Of a stretch of DNA of 35,751 bases, positions 23,010 through 31,396 are shown one piece after another; the first letter of the stretch is position 1, and each line of letters starts with the position of its first letter. Location: positions 1 to 35,751 of the forward strand of contig NZ_WRPR01000025.1 in the NCBI RefSeq assembly GCF_010367455.1, written 5' to 3'. Under the pieces are notes generated by a model. It searched no databases. It was not told where the DNA came from and was given only the letters and a program-made list of their open reading frames with translations. The position numbers and the translations under genes were made by a program. The DNA is from Candidatus Laterigemmans baculatus (lineage in GTDB: Bacteria; Planctomycetota; Planctomycetia; Pirellulales; Pirellulaceae).

Positions 23010-24737
23010 TCACACGGCGGGGGTGGGGCGGCGGAGGAGTTCATCGAGCTGGCTTTGCAGGTCCGCCGCGCGGCTCGTCAGCGAGGGATGGAGCAGAGCC
23101 AGCTGCTCGAGCGCTGCCTTGAATCGACGGCTCGCCAACCGACGCTGCTCGAGCCCCGCGTGGCGATATTCGATGAACGCTTGGTTGAGCCGATCCACAT
23201 CGGCCTGCGGAGCTCGCCGGGCTTGCAGTTCGCCGACCAGATCGGTGACGCGGAATGCGATCTTGAGATGGCCCAGCGGATCGCCCGGCAGTTCGTCGCT
23301 AACAAACGACCCGCTCCAGACTGGCTCCAGAAGCTCGTCCTCCTCCGCAGCGGCGGCAAGCGTCCCGGGCGGATCGGTCGCCGCTTCGCGTTCCCGTTCG
23401 ATCTCCGCCGCCATCGCTCGATACTGCGCCTGATCCATCTCCCACTCGTCGTGGTGTTCCCACAACGAAAAGGCGAATTCGCCATCGAGTTCGAGATGAT
23501 GGCCGTCAAAGTGGAGGAAGGTCGGTCCGAACAGCCCCTCGGCCATCATCAGGCAGAGCGGGCAATCGCAGTCGACGAGATGCCCCTGCTCCTCCTCGCC
23601 AAGCACGGCGGGAATGCGGTCGCGTTCGTCCCGGATGATCGCCGCCGGGATGCCTCCTCCTTCGCCCGGCGACTGCAGCCACGCGTCCTGCGCCGCCTCC
23701 AAGACGCGCGCCAAGGCGCCCACCCGCTCATCGACCCGCGCATCGACCCGCGCATCGCTCGCCGCAATCGCGCTGGCGGCGTCCTCGCGCTCCCGCTCGA
23801 TGAGCCAATTCCAGCCGACGTCGATCAGCTCGCGGCAGAGGTCGAAATACATGCAGACTTCGCCGCGCCCCATCGGTCCCTCGCGATAGGTCTGAAGCTC
23901 ATGCGGAAGCCGCGTCAGGGGTCGGTCCTGGGACACGTTCCACTGCTGACCCTCGATCACCCGCTCGATCCAGTCGATGCCGCCATGCAACGAGGCGCGG
24001 GGCGTTTGCCCCTCCAGATCCTCGCGGGGCGTCATCAACCATTCGCGATGGACCGCGACGGTGAAAGCGTAGCGGGCGTGGGAGTCGTCCGAGGCGGACG
24101 CCGCCTTCCACTGGGAACTGCCAAAGCTCGCCACCATCCGCTCGGCCAAGGCAGCTGCGAGCGGCGGCCCCCACAGAATGTCGCGCCGCGACCGAGGGCG
24201 ACGCAGCTCGGTCTCTCGCGGCCGACGCACTTGTTCGGGAACCGCGTCGTTGTGGATTTCCCACCAGGGAGGCAGATGGATCGACATCTGAACTTCCGCC
24301 GCCGCAGCCCCCCCGGAGTTCCCGCTGGCACCCTCCTCGTCGTCGTCGCAGGCGATCCCAAAGCACCCATCGCGACGGATGTCGCCATAGGCCGAACTGC
24401 TCAGCACCCGCTGCCGCTCGAAATCGAGCACCATCCAGCACTCCTCGACCGACAAACGCTCGACCGCCGTCTCGGGATCGATCACCGCGAGCGGGAGGGC
24501 GTCGGCGAACTCGGCACTCGGACCCACTCGGTACCGCGGCCAAACCGCCGCCAGCTCCGACCAATTGGCGGGATCCTCCGAGATGCAGGCCAAGAGCGTC
24601 GCCGCGTTCCAGTCGTCGAGATCCGCCGCCCAGCGGGTGTGCTGGGAGTCGATGACCAGAACTGTCAGGTTGGGAAATTCGCCAAACTCGCTGTCGACCC
24701 GTTCGTCTTCAATCTGCTTGGGGGGATCCGCACGCAT
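23010..24737 (-). CDS. Hypothetical protein, 575 residues
   Basis: I do not recognise a family. It is a long, acidic, soluble-looking protein without signal peptide or membrane segment. Visible features are a Cys cluster DCDCPLCLMM (about 388-397) that could bind a metal, an acidic/Ala patch CDDDEEGASGNSGG, a charged repeat DARVDARVDERV and a helical C-terminus rich in Arg, Glu and Ala (VDRLNQAFIEYRHAGLEQRR), possibly coiled coil. The ATG has a good GGAGGTG ribosome site. Upstream is a convincing promoter whose -35 box overlaps a perfect 14-bp palindrome (24825-24838). GC content and codon use look like the neighbours. Confidence 0.8.
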   Translation of the reverse strand: MRADPPKQIEDERVDSEFGEFPNLTVLVIDSQHTRWAADLDDWNAATLLACISEDPANWSELAAVWPRYRVGPSAEFADALPLAVIDPETAVERLSVEECWMVLDFERQRVLSSSAYGDIRRDGCFGIACDDDEEGASGNSGGAAAAEVQMSIHLPPWWEIHNDAVPEQVRRPRETELRRPRSRRDILWGPPLAAALAERMVASFGSSQWKAASASDDSHARYAFTVAVHREWLMTPREDLEGQTPRASLHGGIDWIERVIEGQQWNVSQDRPLTRLPHELQTYREGPMGRGEVCMYFDLCRELIDVGWNWLIEREREDAASAIAASDARVDARVDERVGALARVLEAAQDAWLQSPGEGGGIPAAIIRDERDRIPAVLGEEEQGHLVDCDCPLCLMMAEGLFGPTFLHFDGHHLELDGEFAFSLWEHHDEWEMDQAQYRAMAAEIEREREAATDPPGTLAAAAEEDELLEPVWSGSFVSDELPGDPLGHLKIAFRVTDLVGELQARRAPQADVDRLNQAFIEYRHAGLEQRRLASRRFKAALEQLALLHPSLTSRAADLQSQLDELLRRPTPAV

Positions 24738-24811
24738 CGCTCACACCTCCGCCGCAAGGAATGGTCCCGAATGGTTCCGCGGCAGCCCCACGCGGCGCCG
24801 CCGCTCAGGCC

Positions 24812-24839
24812 ACTATAGGGGTGATGAACGCGCGTTCAA
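24812..24839 (-). promoter_or_regulatory. Promoter of the hypothetical 575-residue gene
   Basis: On the minus strand TTGAAC (24839-24834) and TATAGT (24817-24812) are spaced by 16 bp, matching the sigma70 consensus at 4 and 5 of 6 positions. It lies about 75 bp before the ATG. Confidence 0.5.
24825..24838. promoter_or_regulatory. Palindromic operator candidate TGAACGCGCGTTCA
   Basis: A perfect 14-bp palindrome overlaps the -35 box of the promoter at 24812-24839, a position suited to repression. Its GAAC-N4-GTTC form resembles the LexA box of Gram-positive bacteria; other dimeric repressors also use such sites. No regulator for it is in the window. Confidence 0.4.
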
Positions 24840-24904
24840 GGAGCGAAATTTACAGTTTCCTTAAAAATTCCGGGGGCCAGGGTTGGGGTTTGCCAGAAAA
24901 CTCT

Positions 24905-24980
24905 GAGCCGACGGCGCTAGCCGCGGGTGCTGCCGCGAAAATTCCGGGGCTGCGAGGCCCGAGGCTAGCGCCTACGGCTC
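24905..24980. repeat. Inverted repeat GGCTAGCGCC family
   Basis: GAGCCGACGGCGCTAGCC (24905-24922) pairs with GGCTAGCGCCTACGGCTC (24963-24980) at 16 of 18 positions. It lies just after the stop of the SpoIIAA-like gene (minus strand) and could form a 3' hairpin. No T-run follows. It looks like another dispersed palindrome family. Confidence 0.6.
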
Positions 24981-25015
24981 ATCAACATAGAAACCGCCAG
25001 GCTTTGGGTCAGAAC

Positions 25016-25375
25016 TCAAGCTGCCACCCAGGCCCGCGCGCCGTTGAGGTCGGAGACGTCGAAGTACTTGACGGTCGCCGAGGTGAAAGGCTGGCAAAAG
25101 GCGGCCATCCCCCGCTCCCAGAGCGAGTCGCCGACGATCGCCAGCTTTTCGATGTCGCGAAAGTGGCGGATGTCGAACTTCAACTCCTCCCACAAAGCGT
25201 CAATCTCCCAGCCATGGAAATCCTGCAGAATCACTAGCATCCGAACCTTGCCCTCGGTCTCGATCTTATGCTCGTTGATCGGCAGAAACGTTTTGTAAGC
25301 TTCCTTGGTGAGCTTTCCCGAGACCTGGACCTCGATCACGTTCCCTTCGGAAGCTTCGATCACAATGAACGGCAT
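25016..25375 (-). CDS. SpoIIAA-like (STAS-fold) protein
   Basis: A 119-residue protein of the SpoIIAA-like family (STAS/CRAL-TRIO-type fold), normal length. It begins MPFIVIEASEGNVIEVQVSG, followed by GKLTKEAYKTFLPINEHKI, LVILQDFHGWEIDALWEELKF cut across the core helices, then HFRDIEKLAIVGDSLWERGM and a final DLNGARAWV. Members are small cytoplasmic proteins of unproven role. The frame is open upstream to 25702, but GGGAGAG 6 nt before ATG 25375 and the family length fix this start. It is a separate unit from the DUF1559 gene upstream (134-bp gap). Confidence 0.9.
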   Translation of the reverse strand: MPFIVIEASEGNVIEVQVSGKLTKEAYKTFLPINEHKIETEGKVRMLVILQDFHGWEIDALWEELKFDIRHFRDIEKLAIVGDSLWERGMAAFCQPFTSATVKYFDVSDLNGARAWVAA

Positions 25376-25509
25376 AGAATTCTCTCCCGGCAGGAATGCA
25401 TCGCCACCACTCGGCGTTTGAGCCTTGAACTGGGGGCTCATGCAACCGGGATACCAGATTTGCTGTCGTTCGCTTTCTCGGCGGTCGCGGCTCGCGGAGG
25501 AGGGTTCGG

Positions 25510-26514
25510 TTACGGCTGCGGGATTACCTCGCCGCCGCTGCGGGTTCCCATCGCCCGCCAGACGGTTAGATCGATCGTCTCGGCGATCGAGCGAACCGAA
25601 CCATCGAGCCAGGCGGTGTTCACGACGCCCGAGTGCTGGCTGCGGGAAGTGATCGCGGCGTAGGTTGGATTGCCCCCTGTGCCGTTTTTGCCTTCCTGCC
25701 ACGAGTTGTAGTCAACGTTCAGCTCAGTCCCACCGTTGTCGTAGGGGACGTAAGCGTTGGGGCCGAGAGTCGTGGTGAATCCGGTGTGGTGGACGCGGCC
25801 ATCGGGCCATTCGGTGTGGCCTGTCGTCTTGAAATCAGGGCCGCTCGCGGCCGCCGCCGCGACCTGCAGAGCCGAACTTGGGATGCTCGTATCGGCGGGG
25901 CCGCCGTTGCGCGTGTAGGGGGTCCAGCCGAGCACCTCGGCGGCCAGCAGCGTCGAACTGGTCCCGTCGGTGAACGCCCGCAGTCCCAAAAAGCTATTGG
26001 GGTAAAACGCTCCGTCCCCTCCGCGGCGCGTCTGGGGGTCGAACACGAACCACGTTCCAAAGTTAAACCCGTACGAGGTCGGATACAGCCGCGGTCGACC
26101 GCTGCCGGGATCCCGAACTTCGAAGGACCCCGGATCGCTCGGGCAGCCGAACACTGGAACGCGGACATTGTCGATCGCGCTCTGAAAATCCCAGCCAACG
26201 CTCAGATCGATCTGATCCGAGAGGTTTTGCTGTTCAATGAAAGGAAGGATGCGGCCGTGCACGCCCCAGGCTTGATTGTTCGCCGTGTCGCCGGCGGCCA
26301 AATCGAGCACCGTGCTCGGCGGCAAACACCGCAGCGCCGACTCGTAATTCATCACCGCCAGCGAAAGCTGCTTCAAATTGTTCTGGCAGCTCATTCGCCG
26401 CGCCGCCTCGCGAGCCGCTTGGACCGCGGGCAACAGCAGCCCCACCAAGACGCCGATGATCGCGATCACGACCAACAACTCGACCAGCGTGAATCCCTTG
26501 CTCGTGGTGCGCAT
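25510..26514 (-). CDS. DUF1559 protein, pseudopilin-like (solitary)
   Basis: A 334-residue DUF1559 protein with the prepilin N-terminus MRTTSKG|FTLVELLVVIAIIGVL (Glu +5) and LLPAVQAAREAARRMSCQNN. Later conserved blocks include CLPPSTVLD, FGCPSDPGSF, FTDGTSSTLLAAEVLG and SQHSGVVNTAWLDGSVR. It is closer to the standard DUF1559 type than the two in the 10.6-12.6 kb cluster. The frame continues to 26577, but ATG 26514 gives the right leader length; a GGAG lies 13 nt upstream. It is divergent from the histidine kinase gene with a 284-bp spacer. Confidence 0.92.
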   Translation of the reverse strand: MRTTSKGFTLVELLVVIAIIGVLVGLLLPAVQAAREAARRMSCQNNLKQLSLAVMNYESALRCLPPSTVLDLAAGDTANNQAWGVHGRILPFIEQQNLSDQIDLSVGWDFQSAIDNVRVPVFGCPSDPGSFEVRDPGSGRPRLYPTSYGFNFGTWFVFDPQTRRGGDGAFYPNSFLGLRAFTDGTSSTLLAAEVLGWTPYTRNGGPADTSIPSSALQVAAAAASGPDFKTTGHTEWPDGRVHHTGFTTTLGPNAYVPYDNGGTELNVDYNSWQEGKNGTGGNPTYAAITSRSQHSGVVNTAWLDGSVRSIAETIDLTVWRAMGTRSGGEVIPQP

Positions 26515-26798
26515 TAAACTATGGAAACTCCGAAAAGGGGTGGATGGCCGAAGCGGCAGCCGACCGGCGAAATGCACGCGACCGACAAATGCACGGCCTG
26601 TGCCACGGCGGTGGAGGGTGCAAAAACCCAGCGTTTGCCAAAGGTTCCAGCGATTTCCGCCCCCGCCTTTCGATGGTTATTCCGCCGCCCAGGATGGAAA
26701 TTCCACCCCCACGCGGTCGCCCCGCGTCGGCGCGGGTACGATCGGCCAAGCGAGGAGTTCTGGCTCCGCACTCCGCTGAGGAGAAGAGGTTTAAGAGG
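26515..26798. other. Divergent intergenic region, DUF1559 gene / histidine kinase
   Basis: This spacer contains the promoters of both genes if they are separately transcribed. I find no convincing -35/-10 pair or sigma54 (GG-N10-GC type) element. It contains a short near-direct repeat (ATTCCGCCGCCC at 26690, ATTCCACCCCC at 26701). An ATG at 26673 in frame with the kinase would add a Pro-rich, non-conserved-looking N-terminus. Confidence 0.4.
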
Positions 26799-28379
26799 TT
26801 GGTCAAGACGCGCTTTCGATCGCTCCGCACGCGACTGCTGATTCCGCTCATCGGCGGGTCGATGCTGGCTGCCCTGGCCGTCGGCGGCGTCTCCTACGTG
26901 CTCGGCGACCGCGTCGTCCAGCGGAGCATGAACAGCCGTTTCGAGGCGATCCGTTCGACCCTCTCCACCGCCACGTTCCCCCTCACCCCGACGGTGCTCA
27001 AGACGCTCGCCGAGCTAACCGAAACGGAGCTGGCCAGCTACGACCCCCGCGGTCAGCGGATCGAGAGCTCCTTTGCCGGAGCGCCGGCGACTTTGCCCGC
27101 GGCAAGCCTCGCCACCGCATCCCAGCACCCCGGCCAGCTCGAGGACTCCCCTCGACCCCAGCAGGAACCCCAGCAGGGGCTGCCGCATGTCGCCCCTTCC
27201 GACGGCTTTGATTCCCGGCTCCTCGCCGGCTACCAAACTCGCCATTTTTCCCGCCGCCGCAGCGCCGACGACCCGGCCGCCGTCGCTCACGTGCTGGTGA
27301 TGTTCGACGAGCGCGACTTGCAGGAAGCGCGACTTGCCGCCGCCTCGCTACCGCTGGCCACCGGGCTCTCCTCGACGCTCCTGCTGTCGATCGTCGCGCT
27401 GGCACTCACCGAGCGGATGATCCACCGGATCGCGGCGCTGGAGCGGAACGTCAAGCGGATTGCTGCCGGAGAGTTTCAGCCGAGGCGAATTGGCGGCGAG
27501 CCGGACGCCGACGCTGCGGAGGAACTCGATGAACTGGGGCGGCTCGGCGCGGCCGTCCGAGGAATGGGAGACGAGTTGGCGATCCTCTGGGAAGCGGTGC
27601 ATCGGCAAGAGCGGCAGAAACTGATCCACCAGATCGCCGCTGGACTCGCTCATCAGCTCCGCAACAGCCTGACCGGAGCCCGCATGGCAGTCGAACTGCA
27701 CGCCCGACGCTGTCCCCGCCACCCGAACGGTGACGATTTGGCCGGTGACGGTTTGGAGGTCGCCCTGCGGGAACTGGAACGGACCGAGGATTACGTGCAG
27801 CGGATCCTGCGGATCGCCTCCCAACCCGGGGCGGCTGCGCCCGCGGCTTCACCCGATGCTGCGCCCGCGGCTGCACCCGATGCTGCGCCCGCGGCTGCAC
27901 CGCTCGAGGCACGGCGGGGGCTCGGCGGACGGAGCGAGGCGGGGGAAGCGGGAACGGTGGGCGAAGCGACCGCGGCGGTGCGTGAGAGCCTGCAGGTGGT
28001 CGCCGATCACCAGCACGTGACCCTCGATTGGAAGCTCGACGCAGCGGCATTGGAGCAGCGAGTCGCCGATCGGGCCAGCCTGACCGCCGCGCTGGAGAAT
28101 CTCGTGCTCAACGCGCTGCAGTCCGGTGGCGAGGTGGTCGGCGTCGAGGCCGATTGTGTCGCTGGACAAGTTCAGATTAAGGTCACCGACAACGGTCCCG
28201 GCCCGAGCGAAGCGGTCGGGGAGGAGTTGTTCGAACCGTTCGTCACGAGCAAGCCCGAGGGTCTGGGGCTCGGCCTGGCGGTGGTTCGCCGGTCCGCCGA
28301 AGATTTGGGAGGATCGGTCCGCTGGTTCCGCAGCGATCACCAAACTGTCTTTGTTTTGACCGTGGCTCCTCTCGCATGA
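26799..28379 (+). CDS. Sensor histidine kinase (NtrB/AtoS-like)
   Basis: A 526-residue membrane kinase. Order: short basic N-terminus, TM1 (about 10-32), extracytoplasmic sensor region of about 150 residues, TM2 (about 184-205), HAMP-like RNVKRIAAGEFQ, H box GLAHQLRNSLTGARM with phosphoacceptor H285, Ala/Pro repeat linker (about 346-369), N box ENLVLNALQSG (about 433), and G boxes VTDNGPGPS and EGLGLGLAVV. It partners the sigma54-type regulator 37 bp downstream. The start is taken as TTG 26799, just before MVKTRFRSLRTRLLIP and with AGAGG 9 nt upstream; ATG 26673 is the alternative. The sensor sequence does not reveal the signal. Confidence 0.88.
   Translation: MVKTRFRSLRTRLLIPLIGGSMLAALAVGGVSYVLGDRVVQRSMNSRFEAIRSTLSTATFPLTPTVLKTLAELTETELASYDPRGQRIESSFAGAPATLPAASLATASQHPGQLEDSPRPQQEPQQGLPHVAPSDGFDSRLLAGYQTRHFSRRRSADDPAAVAHVLVMFDERDLQEARLAAASLPLATGLSSTLLLSIVALALTERMIHRIAALERNVKRIAAGEFQPRRIGGEPDADAAEELDELGRLGAAVRGMGDELAILWEAVHRQERQKLIHQIAAGLAHQLRNSLTGARMAVELHARRCPRHPNGDDLAGDGLEVALRELERTEDYVQRILRIASQPGAAAPAASPDAAPAAAPDAAPAAAPLEARRGLGGRSEAGEAGTVGEATAAVRESLQVVADHQHVTLDWKLDAAALEQRVADRASLTAALENLVLNALQSGGEVVGVEADCVAGQVQIKVTDNGPGPSEAVGEELFEPFVTSKPEGLGLGLAVVRRSAEDLGGSVRWFRSDHQTVFVLTVAPLA
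27834..27905 (+). repeat. 24-bp tandem repeat in the kinase gene
   Basis: Three in-frame 24-bp units (27834-27857, 27858-27881, 27882-27905) encode AAPAASPD, AAPAAAPD and AAPAAAPL between the dimerisation helices and the ATPase domain. Unit number could vary between strains and would change linker length without a frameshift. Confidence 0.85.
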
Positions 28380-28416
28380 AAGATTCGCCCGATGCCGCTC
28401 TCCGGAGGTCTTGAGC

Positions 28417-29874
28417 ATGAGCACGAGCATGGCCAGCGGTGACGCTTCACCTTCCACGGCTCCAGTCGTCGTCATCGAGGACGAGGCGTCGATCTGCTGG
28501 GCGTTCGAGCAGATGCTGGGCGAAGAGGGGTTGCGGGTGCTGACCGCTTCTTCGGCCGAAGAGGGATTGCAGCTGGTCGAGCGGCACGCTCCGGCCCTGA
28601 TCGTCTTGGACGTGCGGCTACCGGGGATGGATGGCCTGACGGCGCTCCCCCGGTTCCAGCAAGTGGGTCGCGGGGCGCCGGTGATCGTGATCACCGCGTT
28701 CGGAGATCTGCGAACGGCGGTCGACGCGGTCCAAGGGGGAGCGGTCGATTACCTGACCAAGCCGTTTGGTTTGGACCGCGCCCGCGAAGTCTGCTTAGCG
28801 GCCCTCGCGCAGCACCGCAGCACCGCGTCTGGACTCGAAGCCGATGCGGCGGCGGCAGGGCAAGCGAACCAGTTAATCGGTAAGTCCCCGGCGATGCAGG
28901 AGATCTATCGCCAGATCGCGATGGTGGCCGAGAGTGATCTTTCGGTGCTGATCACCGGCGAGACCGGGAGCGGCAAGGAATTGATCGCCGCAGCGATTCA
29001 CGCCCACAGCCGCCGGCGCGAGCGGCCCTATTTGCCGATCGCGCCAGTCGCGCTCAACCCCACGCTGATCGAAAGCGAGTTGTTCGGGCACGTCCGCGGG
29101 GCGTTCACCGGCGCCAGTGAAAGCCGCGACGGGCTGTTCGGGCTGGCCGAAGGAGGCACGATCCTGCTGGACGAGATCGGCGACCTCTCGCCGTCGATCC
29201 AGGTCAAACTGCTGCGGGTCCTCGAGCAGCGGCAATACACTCCGGTGGGCGACGTCCGCCCGCGGCCGTGCGACGTGCGGATCGTGGCCGCGACCCACGC
29301 CGATTTTCGGCAAGCGATCGCCAGCGGAAAGTTCCGCGAAGACCTCTACTATCGCTTGGCAGCGGTCGAAATCCACGCGCCGCCGCTCCGCGAACGGCTC
29401 GAGGACCTGGAGATGCTCGTCCAGCACTTCCTGAAGCTGGCGGGCCATCCCGCCGCCAGCGAACCGGTCGCGGCGAACGTTCTCGACGAGCTCGCTCGGC
29501 GGCCATGGCACGGCAATGTGCGCGAGCTCCGCAACGCGATCGAGCAGGCGGCGGTCCTCTCCCGCGGCCGCCCCCTCTCGGTTGACCGACTCCCGGCTCC
29601 TCAGCGGCCGGTCGGCGACAGTTCGAACGCTGAGCCGAACGCGCTGGCCGCAGCCGTACGGGCCTGGACCCACGCGGCGACCGAAGGGACCGACGGTGAA
29701 CCGGCGGGAGGCGTTTCCGACCTGCACGAGCGGTTCTTGGCGGCGGTCGAACCGGCGATGCTCGAAGTCGTGCTGGAACGCACCGGTGGAAATCGCGCGG
29801 CCGCAGCCGAGCTGCTGGGAATCCATCGCGGCACGCTCCGCGAACGGCTCCGGCGGTACGGGATCGAACCCTGA
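28417..29874 (+). CDS. NtrC-family sigma54-dependent response regulator
   Basis: A 485-residue activator: receiver domain with acidic pocket (VVVIEDEASI), phosphoacceptor D65 (IVLDVRLPGMDG), T (VITAFGD) and K (YLTKPFG); AAA+ domain with Walker A GETGSGKE (about 181-188), sigma54-contact loop GAFTGA (228-233), Walker B GGTILLDEIGDLS and the Arg fingers FREDLYYRL; C-terminal Fis-type HTH (NRAAAAELLGIHRGTLRERL). The frame includes a TTG at 28411, but GGAGG is 8 nt from ATG 28417, so that is chosen. It is co-transcribed with the kinase. Target promoters are unknown; no sigma54 promoter is evident nearby. Confidence 0.96.
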   Translation: MSTSMASGDASPSTAPVVVIEDEASICWAFEQMLGEEGLRVLTASSAEEGLQLVERHAPALIVLDVRLPGMDGLTALPRFQQVGRGAPVIVITAFGDLRTAVDAVQGGAVDYLTKPFGLDRAREVCLAALAQHRSTASGLEADAAAAGQANQLIGKSPAMQEIYRQIAMVAESDLSVLITGETGSGKELIAAAIHAHSRRRERPYLPIAPVALNPTLIESELFGHVRGAFTGASESRDGLFGLAEGGTILLDEIGDLSPSIQVKLLRVLEQRQYTPVGDVRPRPCDVRIVAATHADFRQAIASGKFREDLYYRLAAVEIHAPPLRERLEDLEMLVQHFLKLAGHPAASEPVAANVLDELARRPWHGNVRELRNAIEQAAVLSRGRPLSVDRLPAPQRPVGDSSNAEPNALAAAVRAWTHAATEGTDGEPAGGVSDLHERFLAAVEPAMLEVVLERTGGNRAAAAELLGIHRGTLRERLRRYGIEP

Positions 29875-29884
29875 GCCGCAGGGC

Positions 29885-30055
29885 GCGGGGGAACCACGAT
29901 TCACACGAATCGAACGAATGGTGGCCACGGAAGGACACGAAAGGACACGGAAAAGCTCAGAAAGGAGAGGGACCGCGGATCGCACGGAGAACGCAGAGGA
30001 AAGGGGAAGAGCGAGAACCCACGATCCGTGTTATCTGCGTTATCCGCGGTTCGGC
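29885..30055. repeat. Intergenic repeat-like sequence between convergent genes
   Basis: The 189-bp gap between the response regulator and the metal permease (convergent) holds AAGGACACGA and AAGGACACGG back to back (29931-29950), ACGGAGAACGCAGAGG and TTATCTGCGTTATCCGCGG. Such strings are common in dispersed intergenic repeats of bacteria. I see no gene and no standard terminator. Confidence 0.35.
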
Positions 30056-30063
30056 CCGTCGGC

Positions 30064-31392
30064 TCAGTGGTCGCTTGGCGGGATCGGGCGGCCGTGGGGA
30101 TCGGTTTCGGGGGAGGACGTCTCGTCGCTCAGCCGCTCCTGCAGATCGCGGTCGGTGAAGTGTTCGAGCCGTTCCGCTTTGGCGTGCAACCGCTCGGCGC
30201 CGACCCCCGCCTCGCTGATCAAGTAGTGCTCCCAGAGTCGATGCGAGCGGACGAGCGCCCGGGCCAGCACGACTCCAGTCGCGGTGAGCTCGTAGCCTTG
30301 CTTCTCGCTGCGGATGTGTCCCCGCCAGCGGAGCCAAGCGAGCACGCTCCGCAGCGCAAGCGGACCGGCGATCAGTGCGTCGGCGATTCCCGCCCGGTCG
30401 CTCTTCAGCTCCGCTCCCCGCTCTTCGATCCGATACAGGAAACCGATCACATCCTCGGTCAAGATCCGCAGCGACAGCAATCGCCGCCGCACGAACTTGA
30501 TCAGCACGCCATGCCGCGGTCCGAGCATCGCCGCCAGGATGAAGATCAGCCCCGTCATCACGGCCATCATCCCCGCGGTCGTCGTGCTGCGGTAGCCAAA
30601 CCAGCCGGGGACGGTCAGCGCCGCGAGGTGCCCGGTGACGGCCGCCACCATCCCGATCACCACGCTCAGCCCAATCATCAACACCAAGCGATCGGTCAGC
30701 ATGTAAGCGGCCGCCGGGGGGACGACGAGCATCGCCACGACCAAAATATTGCCGACGCTTTCAAAGCTGGCCACGGCCGTCACGGCGACCAGCATCATCA
30801 ATAAATAATGCAGCAGCCAAGCTGGAAAACCGCTGGTCGTCGCCAACGAAGCATCGAACGAAGAGATCTTGAGCTCTTTGAAAAACAAGCACACAAAGAG
30901 CAGGTTGATCAGCGATACGCATCCAAGCACCACGATCACCCGCGGCACCTCCCAGCCTCCCACACTCCAGCTATCGTAAGGCAGCGCCGCCACCTCAATC
31001 GCACCATACAACACGCAGTCGGGATCCAGATCGACGTGATCGGCCGCTTGCACGATCATCACCAGCCCGAGCGCAAAGAGCGACGTGAAGACGACGCCCA
31101 TCGACGCTCCCTCGTCGACTTTTCCAAACCCGCGAATCCACTCGGTGAACACGGCGGTCAACAACCCGACTGCCACGGCCCCCAAAAACATCGGCCAGCT
31201 GCTGCGGCTCTCGCTGATCAAAAAGGCGGCCGCCAAGCCAGGCAGCACCGCATGGCTGATCGCATCGCCCAACATGCTCATCTTGCGGAGCACCAGAAAG
31301 TTGCCGAGCAGCGCCGCCGAGACGGCCGAAAGGATTCCGGCCAGCATGATCCAGCCATCCAGCTCCCAGGCGAGCCAATCGATCCCGAACAT
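30064..31392 (-). CDS. Metal ABC permease fused to DtxR/MntR-like repressor domain (D subunit)
   Basis: A 442-residue fusion. Residues 1 to about 300 are a ZnuB/MntB/TroC-type ABC-3 permease with about eight membrane helices (GNFLVLRKMSMLGDAISHAVLPG near the start, LLVVPPAAAY-like end). Residues about 308-425 are a DtxR/MntR-like wHTH plus metal domain: LTEDVIGFLYRIEE, then LALRSVLAWLRWRGHI, LTATG, H384 and E388 (HRLWEHYL), then E407, E410, H411 (AERLEH). By alignment with MntR, D314 could fill the first ligand position while the E11 equivalent is Gly. It begins 4 bp after the other fused permease. The repressor part could act attached or after cleavage, as in chlamydial YtgCR. Confidence 0.92.
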   Translation of the reverse strand: MFGIDWLAWELDGWIMLAGILSAVSAALLGNFLVLRKMSMLGDAISHAVLPGLAAAFLISESRSSWPMFLGAVAVGLLTAVFTEWIRGFGKVDEGASMGVVFTSLFALGLVMIVQAADHVDLDPDCVLYGAIEVAALPYDSWSVGGWEVPRVIVVLGCVSLINLLFVCLFFKELKISSFDASLATTSGFPAWLLHYLLMMLVAVTAVASFESVGNILVVAMLVVPPAAAYMLTDRLVLMIGLSVVIGMVAAVTGHLAALTVPGWFGYRSTTTAGMMAVMTGLIFILAAMLGPRHGVLIKFVRRRLLSLRILTEDVIGFLYRIEERGAELKSDRAGIADALIAGPLALRSVLAWLRWRGHIRSEKQGYELTATGVVLARALVRSHRLWEHYLISEAGVGAERLHAKAERLEHFTDRDLQERLSDETSSPETDPHGRPIPPSDH

Positions 31393-31396
31393 CGCG

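Noticed and set aside
22857-24818. Plus-strand open frame of 653 codons over the hypothetical gene
   Set aside because: It is opposite the 575-residue minus-strand gene, which has a good ribosome site and promoter. The plus frame has Arg/Pro/His-rich shadow composition and runs through the 89-bp repeat.
26544-26798. N-terminal extension of the histidine kinase frame
   Set aside because: It is Pro/Arg-rich without conserved features and overlaps the promoter region of the divergent DUF1559 gene. TTG 26799 gives a normal membrane-kinase N-terminus.
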